From Muribaculaceae bacterium (GTDB lineage Bacteria; Bacteroidota; Bacteroidia; Bacteroidales; Muribaculaceae), in contig JAFRRT010000039.1 in NCBI GenBank assembly GCA_017427945.1, positions 1 to 64,000 on the forward strand: DNA of 64,000 bases, read 5' to 3'. Under the pieces are notes generated by a model. The model was not told the DNA's origin, ran no database searches, and worked only from the letters and a program-made list of their open reading frames with translations. This document shows positions 1 to 8,143 of the stretch, one piece after another. Within the stretch, counting starts at the first letter, position 1. Each line of letters begins with the position of its first letter. Made by a program: the position numbers and the translations under genes.

Positions 1-48
1 ACGCAGCAGATTTACAGTCTGCCCCATTTGGCCACTCTGGAATCTACC
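1..48 (-). tRNA. tRNA-Tyr (GTA), 3' part cut off by the window edge
   Basis: Read on the minus strand, the 5' acceptor arm begins at 48 (GGTAGATT), followed by a class II-style D arm and an anticodon stem-loop GACTGTAAATC with anticodon GTA. The long variable arm, T arm and acceptor 3' end lie beyond position 1. It follows tRNA-Thr by a 19-nt spacer, so the two are probably cotranscribed. Confidence 0.9.
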
Positions 49-67
49 CATTGTGTTATGTTCTTTG

Positions 68-141
68 AGCCTCTTGTCGGATTCGAACCAACGACCCCGA
101 GATTACAAATCACGTGCTCTGGCCAACTGAGCTAAAGAGGC
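68..141 (-). tRNA. tRNA-Thr (TGT)
   Basis: This is a complete 74-nt cloverleaf on the minus strand. The acceptor arms GCCTCTT and AAGAGGC pair, the discriminator is T, the anticodon loop TTTGTAA carries TGT, and the T loop is GGTTCGAATCC. The CCA end is not encoded. It lies upstream of tRNA-Tyr. A Thr-Tyr tRNA cluster close to hpf is familiar in Bacteroidota, where an elongation factor Tu gene often follows; that part would lie outside this window. Confidence 0.96.
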
Positions 142-187
142 GTTTATCGTCTTGCTTTGAGACACGGGGTGATCTCGTTAGCGGGTG

Positions 188-218
188 CAAAATTACGACC
201 ATTTTTTGAACTGACAAA
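188..218 (-). promoter_or_regulatory. Promoter of the tRNA-Thr/Tyr operon
   Basis: On the minus strand TTTG (218-215) is followed after 19 nt by TAATTTTG (195-188), matching the Bacteroidota -33/-7 consensus. Transcription would start near 181, about 40 nt before tRNA-Thr. Confidence 0.7.
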
Positions 219-360
219 CTTTTTCTGTCTTTTTTTTCAAAAAATTTTTCAACACCCATTAATCCAGCCATGCAATAACCTGTCAATCAATTTATTGCGT
301 AAGCGCTACCCGAAGCGGAGATTTTCACCATCACACGGCCCCGCCGGTGGCTTAAGGGCA

Positions 361-390
361 GGAAAAGGCCCGCTTGATGTGACGCGGGCC
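361..390 (-). terminator. Intrinsic terminator after hpf
   Basis: A 7-bp GC stem (GGCCCGC with GCGGGCC) and 10-nt loop is followed on the minus strand by TTTTCC. It lies about 75 nt past the hpf stop and separates hpf from the tRNA promoter. The remainder of the 142-463 gap shows no convincing gene. Confidence 0.75.
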
Positions 391-463
391 CTGATTCGTT
401 TTCGTTAGTGTGCTTCCTTTACGCGCACGCTATTATAAATAATGTATGACGACAAAGAAGGTG

Positions 464-757
464 TCACCTGTCGCGGCGTCCTTTCTCGAGCTGGCGCTTG
501 AGGGCGTCCATGCAGTTGTCTATGGCTTCCTCGAAGGTGTCGGCCACCTTGCTGGCGAACAGGTCTTCACTACGGGGCACGGTGAGTTTTACCGATGCTT
601 CCTTGTTCATGGCAGTTTCAGGTTTCACCACCTTGAGTACGATTTCGGCAGTGTTAACGAGCTCGTTGTGTTTTGCCAGTTTCTCCACTTTCTTGTTGAT
701 GAAGTCGTTGAGTTTCTCAGTTGCTTCAAAATGAATAGCATTAATCTTGATTTCCAT
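464..757 (-). CDS. hpf: Ribosome hibernation-promoting factor, short form (HPF/RaiA)
   Basis: This 97-residue protein has the beta-alpha-beta-beta-beta-alpha pattern of the HPF/RaiA (YfiA) family, starting MEIKINAIHF and ending in a basic tail (KRQLEKGRRDR). Family members bind the 30S decoding region in stationary phase and stabilise inactive ribosomes. Only the N-terminal domain is present, so it is a short HPF that would need a separate partner to form 100S dimers. The start has a strong Shine-Dalgarno (AGGAGG, 5 nt before ATG). The gene follows the xer stop by a single base, so the two are cotranscribed and translationally close. Confidence 0.92.
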   Translation of the reverse strand: MEIKINAIHFEATEKLNDFINKKVEKLAKHNELVNTAEIVLKVVKPETAMNKEASVKLTVPRSEDLFASKVADTFEEAIDNCMDALKRQLEKGRRDR

Positions 758-758
758 A

Positions 759-1658
759 TTATCCTCCTTTTTTTAGTGCCCGTGGATGGGCGAGTTCATA
801 ATTATGTTGTAATTCACTAAGAGTTACATGAGTGTACACTTGTGTAGCCGCAAGGCTCTCGTGACCCAGCAGTTCCTTGACGCTGTTGAGCTGGGCGCCG
901 CTGTTGAGCATCACGCTGGCAAACGTGTGGCGCAGCACGTGGGGACTCAACTTGCCAGTGCCGCCGGCACGCGTCAGTTCGCCGTGCACGACGCGATAGA
1001 CCAGCTGGGGATACAAGGGTTTCCCCTTGGCCGTCACCACTAGATTGGTGCACTCGGGGCGCACCTGGCTGCGCAGCTCGCGGTAGTCGGCGATGTGGCG
1101 GGCCAGTTCTTCGCCAAAGGGGACGATGCGGTCCTTGTCGCGCTTGCCGCGCACCTTGAGTTCCCGTTTCACGATATCGACAGCGGCATCCTGCAGACCA
1201 ATGAGTTCGCTCAAGCGGATGCCGGTCTCGTAGAACAGCATCACGATTAAGCGGTCGCGCACCAAGGTGAAATCACGCTCATCGATGTCGGCGTCGAGGA
1301 TGGCGTCAACTGTCTTCTCGCGAACAAATTTGGGAAGGGGCTTGGCAAGTTTGGCCAGTTCGACCTGTGCCGCAGGGTTCGAGTTCACCTCGCCGTGGCG
1401 CAGCAGGTAGCGGTAGAGGGCACGCAGCGCCTGCACCTTGTGGCGCAAGGTAGCGGGGCCGTCGCCCTGGTTAGAACGCGACATGAGCCACGAGCGGATG
1501 TCGCCGGTCGTTACCGACGCCAGGTCCAAGTGGTCCCTACCCGCAGTCATGTGGGATTCCCATTGTCCGAGGTCACGGCGGTACAGGTCCACCGTCCTCA
1601 TCGACAGGTTGCGCTCAAGGCGCAGGTATTGTAGGAAACGTTCTATCGTAGCGTTCAT
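759..1658 (-). CDS. Tyrosine recombinase XerC/XerD
   Basis: The 299-residue protein has the N-terminal SAM-like DNA-binding domain (about residues 1-90) and the C-terminal catalytic domain of tyrosine recombinases. The catalytic set is visible: R148 (TGIRLSEL), K172, H240 and R243 (PHVLRHTF), H266 (LLGHES) and Y275 (QVYTH). Length and lack of extra domains fit the housekeeping Xer proteins that resolve chromosome dimers at dif rather than a phage integrase. Which of XerC or XerD it is cannot be decided from sequence alone; Bacteroidota carry both. It is the first gene of a two-gene unit with hpf, a conserved neighbourhood in this phylum. Confidence 0.9.
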   Translation of the reverse strand: MNATIERFLQYLRLERNLSMRTVDLYRRDLGQWESHMTAGRDHLDLASVTTGDIRSWLMSRSNQGDGPATLRHKVQALRALYRYLLRHGEVNSNPAAQVELAKLAKPLPKFVREKTVDAILDADIDERDFTLVRDRLIVMLFYETGIRLSELIGLQDAAVDIVKRELKVRGKRDKDRIVPFGEELARHIADYRELRSQVRPECTNLVVTAKGKPLYPQLVYRVVHGELTRAGGTGKLSPHVLRHTFASVMLNSGAQLNSVKELLGHESLAATQVYTHVTLSELQHNYELAHPRALKKGG

Positions 1659-1729
1659 TACTGGCTATCAAGTGTGTAGCATGCAACAGCCATGGCCTGT
1701 CACGCGCCAGAGGCATTGCATTTGGGTGC

Positions 1730-1761
1730 TAAAGTTAGCAACTATTTCTGACAAATGCAAA
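1730..1761 (-). promoter_or_regulatory. Likely promoter of xer-hpf
   Basis: On the minus strand TTTG (1761-1758) and TAACTTTA (1737-1730) are 20 nt apart. The -7 box differs from consensus at its last base. The -33 element touches one arm of the 17-bp inverted repeat at 1760-1807, so a protein bound there could control this promoter. Confidence 0.45.
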
Positions 1762-1807
1762 TTTTGTACCAGAAAAATGCTTTTCCCCACTTTTCTGGTA
1801 CAAAATT
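1760..1807. repeat. Perfect 17-bp inverted repeat with 14-nt spacer
   Basis: The arms AATTTTGTACCAGAAAA (1760-1776) and its exact complement (1791-1807) surround a pyrimidine-rich spacer. It lies between the SGNH hydrolase 3' end and the xer promoter. It is AT-rich and has no U-tract, so an operator or small element end is more likely than an intrinsic terminator. Function unknown. Confidence 0.7.
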
Positions 1808-1859
1808 CAACTACTACACAAAGCCTGTTTTGCCTTATCCTTCATTACCCATATTCGGG

Positions 1860-2513
1860 CTACTTGATGTAGGGGGCGATGGCGTCGCGCCAGATGAGGT
1901 AGCCTTTGCCCATGAGGTGGAGGCCGTCGTTGGTGAGGTCGGCACGCAGGCGGCCCTGGTCATCGACGAACAGGGGATAGAGGTTGATCCATGTGACACC
2001 TTGGCGAAGGGCCACTTGCTCGAGCAGCAGGTTGGCCTCAACAACAACGTGGTCTCGCCCCTTGAGTAGCTTCCACTCGCGCACATCATTGTTGAAGGGC
2101 AAGAGGCTCTGGAGGTAAATCTTGGTCCTCGGTGAGCCTTTCTTGACCATGACGATGAGCTTCTCCGTCACTCGGGCAATGCTGTCGGCGCTCACATCAT
2201 GAGAGATGTCGTTCACGCCACTCATGATGAAGAGTTTCTTGGGCTGTCCCTTGATGATGGGGTCAATGCGGTCAATGAGGCCCTGCACGATGTCGCCCAC
2301 GATGCCGCGGTTCTTGATGTGACGGTTGTTCAGTAACTCGTTGAACTCGCAGCCGTCAGTGAGGCTGTTGCCCAGCATGACGATGTCTTTTTTGCCGATG
2401 GGCAACTCGTCAAAGAGGGTTGCCCGGCGGGCATAGTACGGGTCCTGATTGGCCTGAGCCAACGCAGTGAGACTCATCAAAGCCACCACTGCCAACAATG
2501 CTATCCGTTTCAT
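1860..2513 (-). CDS. Secreted SGNH/GDSL-type esterase
   Basis: The 217-residue protein has a signal peptide (MKRIALLAVVALMSLTALAQA) and SGNH hydrolase blocks: nucleophile Ser50 in GNSLTDG, Asn101-Asp102 in GVNDIS, and the Asp196/His199 pair in DGLHL. Family members remove acyl groups from carbohydrates or lipids, usually in the periplasm. It is the last minus-strand gene of the peptidoglycan cluster, 87 nt after murQ with no promoter seen in the gap, which suggests (inference) a role in removing O-acetyl groups from muramic acid or glycans. A sialate or xylan esterase role cannot be excluded. Confidence 0.85.
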   Translation of the reverse strand: MKRIALLAVVALMSLTALAQANQDPYYARRATLFDELPIGKKDIVMLGNSLTDGCEFNELLNNRHIKNRGIVGDIVQGLIDRIDPIIKGQPKKLFIMSGVNDISHDVSADSIARVTEKLIVMVKKGSPRTKIYLQSLLPFNNDVREWKLLKGRDHVVVEANLLLEQVALRQGVTWINLYPLFVDDQGRLRADLTNDGLHLMGKGYLIWRDAIAPYIK

Positions 2514-2600
2514 ATTTTCTACGAATCTCGCTAATTAGACTAATTTGGCATCTGCACTCATAATCAGTTGCTTGATACCCTATAGCATCTAAAAAATCCA

Positions 2601-3416
2601 TTACTTGCCGCGATAAGCGTCGATGGCTTTTTTTACCGAGCCGTGGAGGAGCAGCAGTCGTTTGGCCTCGTCATAGGGGAGCTTCAGTTCCTCGACTAGC
2701 CAGCGGGTGCCACGGTCCACAAGCTTTTGGTTCGTGAGCTGCATGTTCACCATCTTGTTGCCCTTGACGCGTCCCATCTGAATCATCACGCTGGTCGAAA
2801 TCATGTTGCAGATGAGCTTCTGCCCCGTGCCGCTCTTCATGCGGGAGCTACCCGTGACATACTCGGGACCAACGACCATCACGATGGGAATCTCGGCAGC
2901 CTCGCATACCGGCGCATCGGGATTGCTCGTGATGGCAGCCGTAAGGCAACCGTGAGCCCTCGCATCACGCAAGGCTCCGATGACATAGGGCGTGGTGCCC
3001 GAAGCGGCGATGCCGATGACCGTGTCAAGCGGCGTAATCTTATACTCCTGCAGGTCTTTCCAACCCTGCTCGGTATCGTCCTCGGCATTCTCGACGGCAT
3101 TGCGCAATGCCGTGTCGCCGCCTGCGATGAGTCCGATAATCCACCCGGGAGACATGCCAAAGGTGGGAGGAATCTCGCTGGCATCGAGCACGCCCAGGCG
3201 TCCGCTGGTGCCTGCACCCATGTAGAAAATGCGGCCACCCTTCTTCATGCGCTCAACGATGCCGGTGACAAGGAGTTCGATTTGCGGGATTGCTTGCTGC
3301 ACCGCATCGGCCACCTTGTGGTCCTCCTGGTTGATTTCGGTGAGAATCTCATGCACCGACTTCTTTTCCAGGTTATCGTAGAGCGACGGTTGTTCGCTGA
3401 TTTTCACAAAAGCCAT
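2601..3416 (-). CDS. murQ: N-acetylmuramic acid 6-phosphate etherase
   Basis: The 271-residue protein is full length for MurQ, a SIS-domain enzyme that cleaves the lactyl ether of MurNAc-6-phosphate to give GlcNAc-6-phosphate and D-lactate. Signature stretches are visible: GAGTSGRLGVLDASEIPPT (sugar phosphate-binding and glutamate motif), the ENAEDD glutamate motif, and GSSRMKSGTGQK near the C-terminus. It starts 10 nt after murK ends, so the two are coupled, matching the MurK-MurQ order known in Tannerella forsythia. Cytoplasmic. Regulation is presumably with the whole operon; no internal promoter was seen. Confidence 0.96.
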   Translation of the reverse strand: MAFVKISEQPSLYDNLEKKSVHEILTEINQEDHKVADAVQQAIPQIELLVTGIVERMKKGGRIFYMGAGTSGRLGVLDASEIPPTFGMSPGWIIGLIAGGDTALRNAVENAEDDTEQGWKDLQEYKITPLDTVIGIAASGTTPYVIGALRDARAHGCLTAAITSNPDAPVCEAAEIPIVMVVGPEYVTGSSRMKSGTGQKLICNMISTSVMIQMGRVKGNKMVNMQLTNQKLVDRGTRWLVEELKLPYDEAKRLLLLHGSVKKAIDAYRGK

Positions 3417-3426
3417 AATACAACAA

Positions 3427-4278
3427 TTATTCAGTGGTGCTGTGATACTTAATCAAACCTTCCATCGGGTCTTTCATGATGGTGCCGATGGTGATGCCGA
3501 GAGGTTCGGCAGCTTCCTTGAGGACATTCTTCTCGCACAAAGCGATGGAGCCCACAAAGTTGCAAGGCAGTTCCTTGTAGTTGGGATAGCTGGCGACATT
3601 GCGGGTGAAGAAATCGGTGAACGAGCGCAGCACGATGTTGTGAATCGAAGGCTCATCAATGTTGTGCTCTAGGAAGGGAGCGAACTGAGCCAGGAAGCGG
3701 TTAGCGGCAGGCTTACGATAGACCGACGTGATAATCGTGGTGTAGTCCAGATCATACTCCTTCATGAACTTGTCGCACAGGTGCTGCGGAATCTGCTTCT
3801 TCAACACATCGCCCACGAGCAGCTTGCCCAACACGGCACCACTGCCCTCATCGCCCAAGATGTAACCCAAAGGTGACACATTCTGCACCACCTTCTCGCC
3901 ATCGTAGTAGCACGAGTTGCTGCCGGTGCCCAGAATGCAGGCAATACCAGGCTTACGGCCGCAGACGGCACGCGCTGCTGCCAACAGGTCACTGGACACC
4001 TCAATCTTCTCGGCACTGGGCAGATTGGCATGCAGGGCATTCACCACCTGCTGCTTGATCTCGTCCGAGATAATACCGGCACCATAGTAGTAAATCTCAT
4101 CCACCTTGTAGTTGGTGAGGTGCGGAATGAGTTCACGCTTAATCTGTTCCTTCATCTCCTCCTCGGTGAGCAGCAGGGCATTCATGCCGGTCGTGAAAAT
4201 CTGCGCCACCTTTTCTTTTCCGTTTAGCAGGCACCAATTAATCTTGGTGGAGCCGCAGTCAGCAATTAAAATCATCAT
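3427..4278 (-). CDS. murK: N-acetylmuramic acid kinase (BadF/BadG-type ATPase)
   Basis: The 283-residue protein belongs to the BadF/BadG/BcrA ATPase, N-acetylglucosamine kinase-like fold. The phosphate-1 motif ADCGSTKINW is at the N-terminus, and the phosphate-2 region GTGSNSCYYDG and LGDEGSGAVLGK lie near the middle. In Tannerella the homologue MurK phosphorylates imported MurNAc (and GlcNAc) at O6, giving the MurQ substrate. Direct adjacency to murQ and to a MurNAc permease supports this use here. Tandem ATGs at the start make either Met possible. Confidence 0.9.
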   Translation of the reverse strand: MMILIADCGSTKINWCLLNGKEKVAQIFTTGMNALLLTEEEMKEQIKRELIPHLTNYKVDEIYYYGAGIISDEIKQQVVNALHANLPSAEKIEVSSDLLAAARAVCGRKPGIACILGTGSNSCYYDGEKVVQNVSPLGYILGDEGSGAVLGKLLVGDVLKKQIPQHLCDKFMKEYDLDYTTIITSVYRKPAANRFLAQFAPFLEHNIDEPSIHNIVLRSFTDFFTRNVASYPNYKELPCNFVGSIALCEKNVLKEAAEPLGITIGTIMKDPMEGLIKYHSTTE

Positions 4279-4332
4279 AATTCTATAGTATTTAATTGAT
4301 AGTTGTCTTAAAATGTTTAGATCAACATGAGA

Positions 4333-5493
4333 TTATATCTTGATGTAGATTTTCTTCTTGTAAAGGATGTGACCGATTACCCAGTTGAGCAGCACAAAGG
4401 CAATGGCATAAAGCGCCGAAGCCGTGTAATTGTCACAGAACGACTGGAAGAAGTGGTAAACCGCGCTGTGGATGCTGATGTTGCCACCCTCGGCATCGTG
4501 GCCGATGGGAATGGCACCGAACAGGATGGCAAGAATCGTCCCCAGCAGATAGAGTGCCAGCGGATTCACGCCAAACGACTCAAAGAAGCGGCTCCAACGT
4601 CCCTTCTTGCCCTTGATATCGACAAAGTAGATGAGCATCGCCTGAATGCACATCGCCATGCCGCAGGTGATGAGTACAAACGTCGAGGACCACATCTTCT
4701 TGCCACAGGGGATGCCATACTGCAACAGCCATCCCGCCAGCAGCATCACGCTGCCCCAAAGCAAGAGTTTTGTCACGCGCTCGGTGTTGTTAAAGGTCGT
4801 CAAAAGCATCCTACCTGCCATGAAACCGATGAGTACATGTGCAATACACGGCAGCGTGCTCAAGATGCCCTCGGGGTCAAACGAGATGCTCTCCCCATAG
4901 GCAGACTCGTGGTACATGTGGTTGGTGCCCAGCACACTGTTGTCAATCTGGGCAATGATGTTCTCGAGCGAGAAATCATAGCCATGACCCAGACCCAAAA
5001 TGAGGGCGTAAACGACCAGAATGATGCCGATGAGCCACGGGATGAACTTGCGGCTGAACAACACTGCGCACAACGACCCGAAGAAATAGACCAGAGCCAA
5101 GCGCTGGAAGACGCCCAGATAACGCAGCGTGTCCAGATTGTTGACCGCCTCGCTGAAAGGTTCACCCTTGCACAGTCCACGCACCAGGTGGCCGAACCAC
5201 TGCACAGCCCAACCGATAAGGAATAGGATGACCGTGCGGCGCACGATTTTCCACAACAGCTGCTTTGACATCTTGTAGTTGAACTTCTTCAACGAGAAGG
5301 CCATCGACACACCCATGCAGAAGACGAAGAACGGGAACACCAGGTCGGTAGGCGACAACCCGATCCAGTCGGCATGCTCCAAAGGCTTATAGATGTAGCT
5401 CCATGTACCGGGGTTGTTTACCAGCAGCATGCCCGCGATGGTGATACCACGCAGGATATCGAGCGATAATAATCGTTTATTGTCTTTACCCAT
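4333..5493 (-). CDS. NagX-like membrane acyltransferase (DUF5009/HGSNAT-like)
   Basis: This polytopic inner-membrane protein (386 residues, about ten hydrophobic segments) begins with the family signature RLLSLDILRGITIAGMLLVN, followed by PTDLVFPFFVFCMG. It belongs to the COG4299/DUF5009 group related to human heparan-alpha-glucosaminide N-acetyltransferase, called NagX in amino-sugar regulons. Its exact reaction in bacteria is not settled; acetylation or handling of amino sugars is inferred. A longer open frame runs to 5628 but overlaps namZ and encodes basic non-family sequence, so the ATG at 5493, 8 nt after the namZ stop, was chosen. Confidence 0.85.
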   Translation of the reverse strand: MGKDNKRLLSLDILRGITIAGMLLVNNPGTWSYIYKPLEHADWIGLSPTDLVFPFFVFCMGVSMAFSLKKFNYKMSKQLLWKIVRRTVILFLIGWAVQWFGHLVRGLCKGEPFSEAVNNLDTLRYLGVFQRLALVYFFGSLCAVLFSRKFIPWLIGIILVVYALILGLGHGYDFSLENIIAQIDNSVLGTNHMYHESAYGESISFDPEGILSTLPCIAHVLIGFMAGRMLLTTFNNTERVTKLLLWGSVMLLAGWLLQYGIPCGKKMWSSTFVLITCGMAMCIQAMLIYFVDIKGKKGRWSRFFESFGVNPLALYLLGTILAILFGAIPIGHDAEGGNISIHSAVYHFFQSFCDNYTASALYAIAFVLLNWVIGHILYKKKIYIKI

Positions 5494-5501
5494 AATGTTG
5501 A

Positions 5502-6755
5502 TTAATGATAGATGTAGTACTTTGAGGAGCGGGCACGGAAGGCATCTGCATCCTTGTTCCAATAGTCTGCCATGTCCTCGACACGGTAGCGATTGCAGAA
5601 ACGCTCGCGAATCTCTTTGCTGCCGCACACCTTGTCAAACATGGCGTAGCGCTTGGGATTCTGCTCAAACAGTTCCACATTGGGATACATCTCGTGGATG
5701 ACCTGCAGGAAATAGAACTGCGTCAAGCACAAGTTGGCAGCATCAGGGTCGGTGATGTAGGTCTGTACACCGTGCACCTCCTGCAGCGACTTATCGACCG
5801 CCACGCTCAACGCAAAGAAAGGCTTGTAATTGATGGGCCTGAAATGCATTCCAGGCAGGTTCAGCGCGTTCATATTCATTGCCAGCGAGTCGGCGTTGAT
5901 CCACGATGCAGCAAACGTCTGGAACGGCAGCGTGTAGCCGATGCCAGTGTTGAAAATGTACAACTCGCCCAAAATGCCCGACACAGGATAGAAGAACGCA
6001 CTCTCAGGCGTGGGAATCTGCGGTGAAGGCAGCACCCAAGGCATACCCGTGTCACGGAATTTCATGTCACGCGTCCAACCCTCCATAGGAATAACAGTGA
6101 GTTTGCATCCGTGACCCGTTTTGGAACGCTCGGCAATAACGCCTTCCTCGTTGAGGAAAATGGCGAGTTCACCAGGGGTAAGACCGTAAATATAGGGAAT
6201 GGCATACTTGCTCACGAACGAGAAATAACCATCCTCGACAAGGTTACCCTCGACCTTGTTGCCGCCCAACGGATTGGGGCGGTCAAGCACCATAAACTCA
6301 GTGTCGTGCTTGGCGCAGGCCTCCATGCACACACCCATCGTGGCATAGAAAGTGTAGCTGCGGCATCCCACATCCTGGATGTCATAGATGAGCACATCGA
6401 TGTCCTTGAGCATCTCGGCAGTAGGCTCGTGCGTCTTGCCGAAGAGCGAATACATCTTGATTCCCGTCAGGGGGTCCACAGCATCGCCCACGGCATCACC
6501 CGCATGGGCATTACCGCGAACACCGTGCTCGGGACCAAATAGCGCGACAAGATTCACACCCGGTGCCTCGTTGAGGATGTCAACGGTGCTCTTGAGGTTG
6601 TTGTCGATGCCACTGGGGTTGGTCACCAGCCCCACGCGCTTACCTTGCAACTGGGCGAATCCGCCATCACGCAGAACCTCGACACCAGGCTTGACAACTG
6701 CTCCAGCTGTCACCGCAGCCATCACACATACTACCAAAAACAATATCTTTTTCAT
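5502..6755 (-). CDS. namZ: Exo-beta-N-acetylmuramidase NamZ (DUF1343)
   Basis: The 417-residue protein has a signal peptide (about residues 1-19) and the DUF1343/YbbC fold, with the family motifs LFGPEHGVRG, LIYDIQDVGCRSYTF, LDRPNPLGG and GVQTYITD. Characterised NamZ enzymes from Bacillus subtilis and Tannerella forsythia release MurNAc from the non-reducing end of peptide-free peptidoglycan glycans. The Glu of PEHG is the presumed catalytic residue. Placed between the AmpG-like permease and NagX, it would generate MurNAc in the periplasm for import. Gene ends lie 25 nt from the permease and 8 nt from nagX. Confidence 0.93.
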   Translation of the reverse strand: MKKILFLVVCVMAAVTAGAVVKPGVEVLRDGGFAQLQGKRVGLVTNPSGIDNNLKSTVDILNEAPGVNLVALFGPEHGVRGNAHAGDAVGDAVDPLTGIKMYSLFGKTHEPTAEMLKDIDVLIYDIQDVGCRSYTFYATMGVCMEACAKHDTEFMVLDRPNPLGGNKVEGNLVEDGYFSFVSKYAIPYIYGLTPGELAIFLNEEGVIAERSKTGHGCKLTVIPMEGWTRDMKFRDTGMPWVLPSPQIPTPESAFFYPVSGILGELYIFNTGIGYTLPFQTFAASWINADSLAMNMNALNLPGMHFRPINYKPFFALSVAVDKSLQEVHGVQTYITDPDAANLCLTQFYFLQVIHEMYPNVELFEQNPKRYAMFDKVCGSKEIRERFCNRYRVEDMADYWNKDADAFRARSSKYYIYH

Positions 6756-6780
6756 AAAAACTACTGTTTAAAATCGGGGG

Positions 6781-8136
6781 TTATTTGTCGGTTTTCTTGC
6801 CGTAGTTGGGATCGATGGTACGGTCCACAAAGTAGGTCACTATCAAGGTGGCAAAGCAGCAAGCCATTACCATCCAGAAGAAGTTTACATAACCGATGGC
6901 CTCCTGAATGTAACCGGCAACGAAGCCGGGCAACATCATGCTCAGCGCCATGAAGGCGGTACAGATGGCATAGTGCGAGGTTTTAAACTCGCCCTCGCTG
7001 AAGTACATCATGTACAACATGTAGGCGGTGAAACCAAAGCCGTAACCAAACTGCTCAATGCACAAGGCAATTGTGATGATGATGACGTTGGACGGCTGTG
7101 CAATTGCCAGATAGACGAAGGTAAGACACGGCAGCGTCATACATGCCGCCATCACCCACAACGATTTCTTCAGGCCCACACGCGACGAATAGATACCTCC
7201 GAGGATACCACCCAACAGCAACGCAATCACACCAAAGACGCCATAGACGGTACCTACCATCTCGGTACTCAAGCCCAAACCACCCTGCTCAGTAGAATGC
7301 ACGAGGAAGGGCTGGCACAACTTGATGAGGAATCCTTCGGGCAAGCGGTACAGCAACATGAAAGCGATGGCCAGCAACACACCAGGCTTCCTGACAAAGG
7401 TGACAAACGAATTGCCCAACTCAGCAAGGTTGCTCTTGGCTGCACCATTGGCGCCTTCGTTGCGGGGCTTATCGTCGGCTGAGCGCGGCAAGGCGAATGT
7501 GTGGTAGAGCGTAATCAGGAAGAAGACAGCGGCCGACACACCCAAGGTAATCTGCCACGACATGGGTATGTTACCCGTCTTGCTCTCGATAAGTCCGGCA
7601 ATGAACACCAGTCCACCCTGACCGAAGACCGAAGCCACACGGTAGAACACGCTGCGGATGCCGATGAAAGCGGCCTGGCTGCTAGGACTGTGGGCAAGCA
7701 TGTAGAAGCCGTCGGCAGCGATGTCATGAGTAGCACTTGCGAATGCCGCAATGATGAACAGCACCAGCGTGAACCAGAAGATGCTGATAGACGTGTTGCC
7801 GCCTGCGATAGTAGCCACATCGGGACGAGGCAGTGTCACAGTAAGCAGAACGAGCATCGCAGTCATGACAATCTGCATGGCGATAATCCACCAGCGTTTG
7901 GTCTTGACCACATCGACGATGGGGCTCCAAATACCCTTGAGGAACCACGGGAAATAGAGCAGTGTCGTGAAGAACGACATGTCACCGTTAGGGACTCCCA
8001 TCTTGGTAAACATCATTACCGAGATGTTGTTAACGACAAAATAAGGTACACCCTCGGCAAAATAGAGGGTCGGCACCCACCACCAAGGGGTCTTTTGTCT
8101 TGGTTCAATCTGTACGTCTTGCATATCAATATTCAT
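6781..8136 (-). CDS. AmpG-like MFS permease, probable MurNAc transporter (MurT)
   Basis: The 451-residue inner-membrane protein has about twelve transmembrane helices and resembles AmpG/MFS muropeptide permeases (PTLYFAEGVPYFVVN start; loop DVVKTKRWWI between helices 2 and 3). Tannerella MurT, an AmpG-like MurNAc importer, sits beside murK and murQ, and this gene has equivalent context. The substrate could be free MurNAc, GlcNAc-MurNAc or anhydro-muropeptides; context with NamZ favours free MurNAc (inference). It starts 7 nt after the SpoIID-domain gene, implying tight translational coupling. Confidence 0.88.
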   Translation of the reverse strand: MNIDMQDVQIEPRQKTPWWWVPTLYFAEGVPYFVVNNISVMMFTKMGVPNGDMSFFTTLLYFPWFLKGIWSPIVDVVKTKRWWIIAMQIVMTAMLVLLTVTLPRPDVATIAGGNTSISIFWFTLVLFIIAAFASATHDIAADGFYMLAHSPSSQAAFIGIRSVFYRVASVFGQGGLVFIAGLIESKTGNIPMSWQITLGVSAAVFFLITLYHTFALPRSADDKPRNEGANGAAKSNLAELGNSFVTFVRKPGVLLAIAFMLLYRLPEGFLIKLCQPFLVHSTEQGGLGLSTEMVGTVYGVFGVIALLLGGILGGIYSSRVGLKKSLWVMAACMTLPCLTFVYLAIAQPSNVIIITIALCIEQFGYGFGFTAYMLYMMYFSEGEFKTSHYAICTAFMALSMMLPGFVAGYIQEAIGYVNFFWMVMACCFATLIVTYFVDRTIDPNYGKKTDK

Positions 8137-8143
8137 TTATAAG

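Noticed and set aside
759-1658. Tyrosine recombinase as an integrase of a mobile element
   Set aside because: It has housekeeping Xer size, an operon with hpf and tRNA neighbours, and no attachment repeats or cargo genes.
4333-5628. Longer form of the NagX-like protein starting at 5628
   Set aside because: The extra 45 residues overlap namZ, are Cys/Arg-rich, and precede the family's usual N-terminus.
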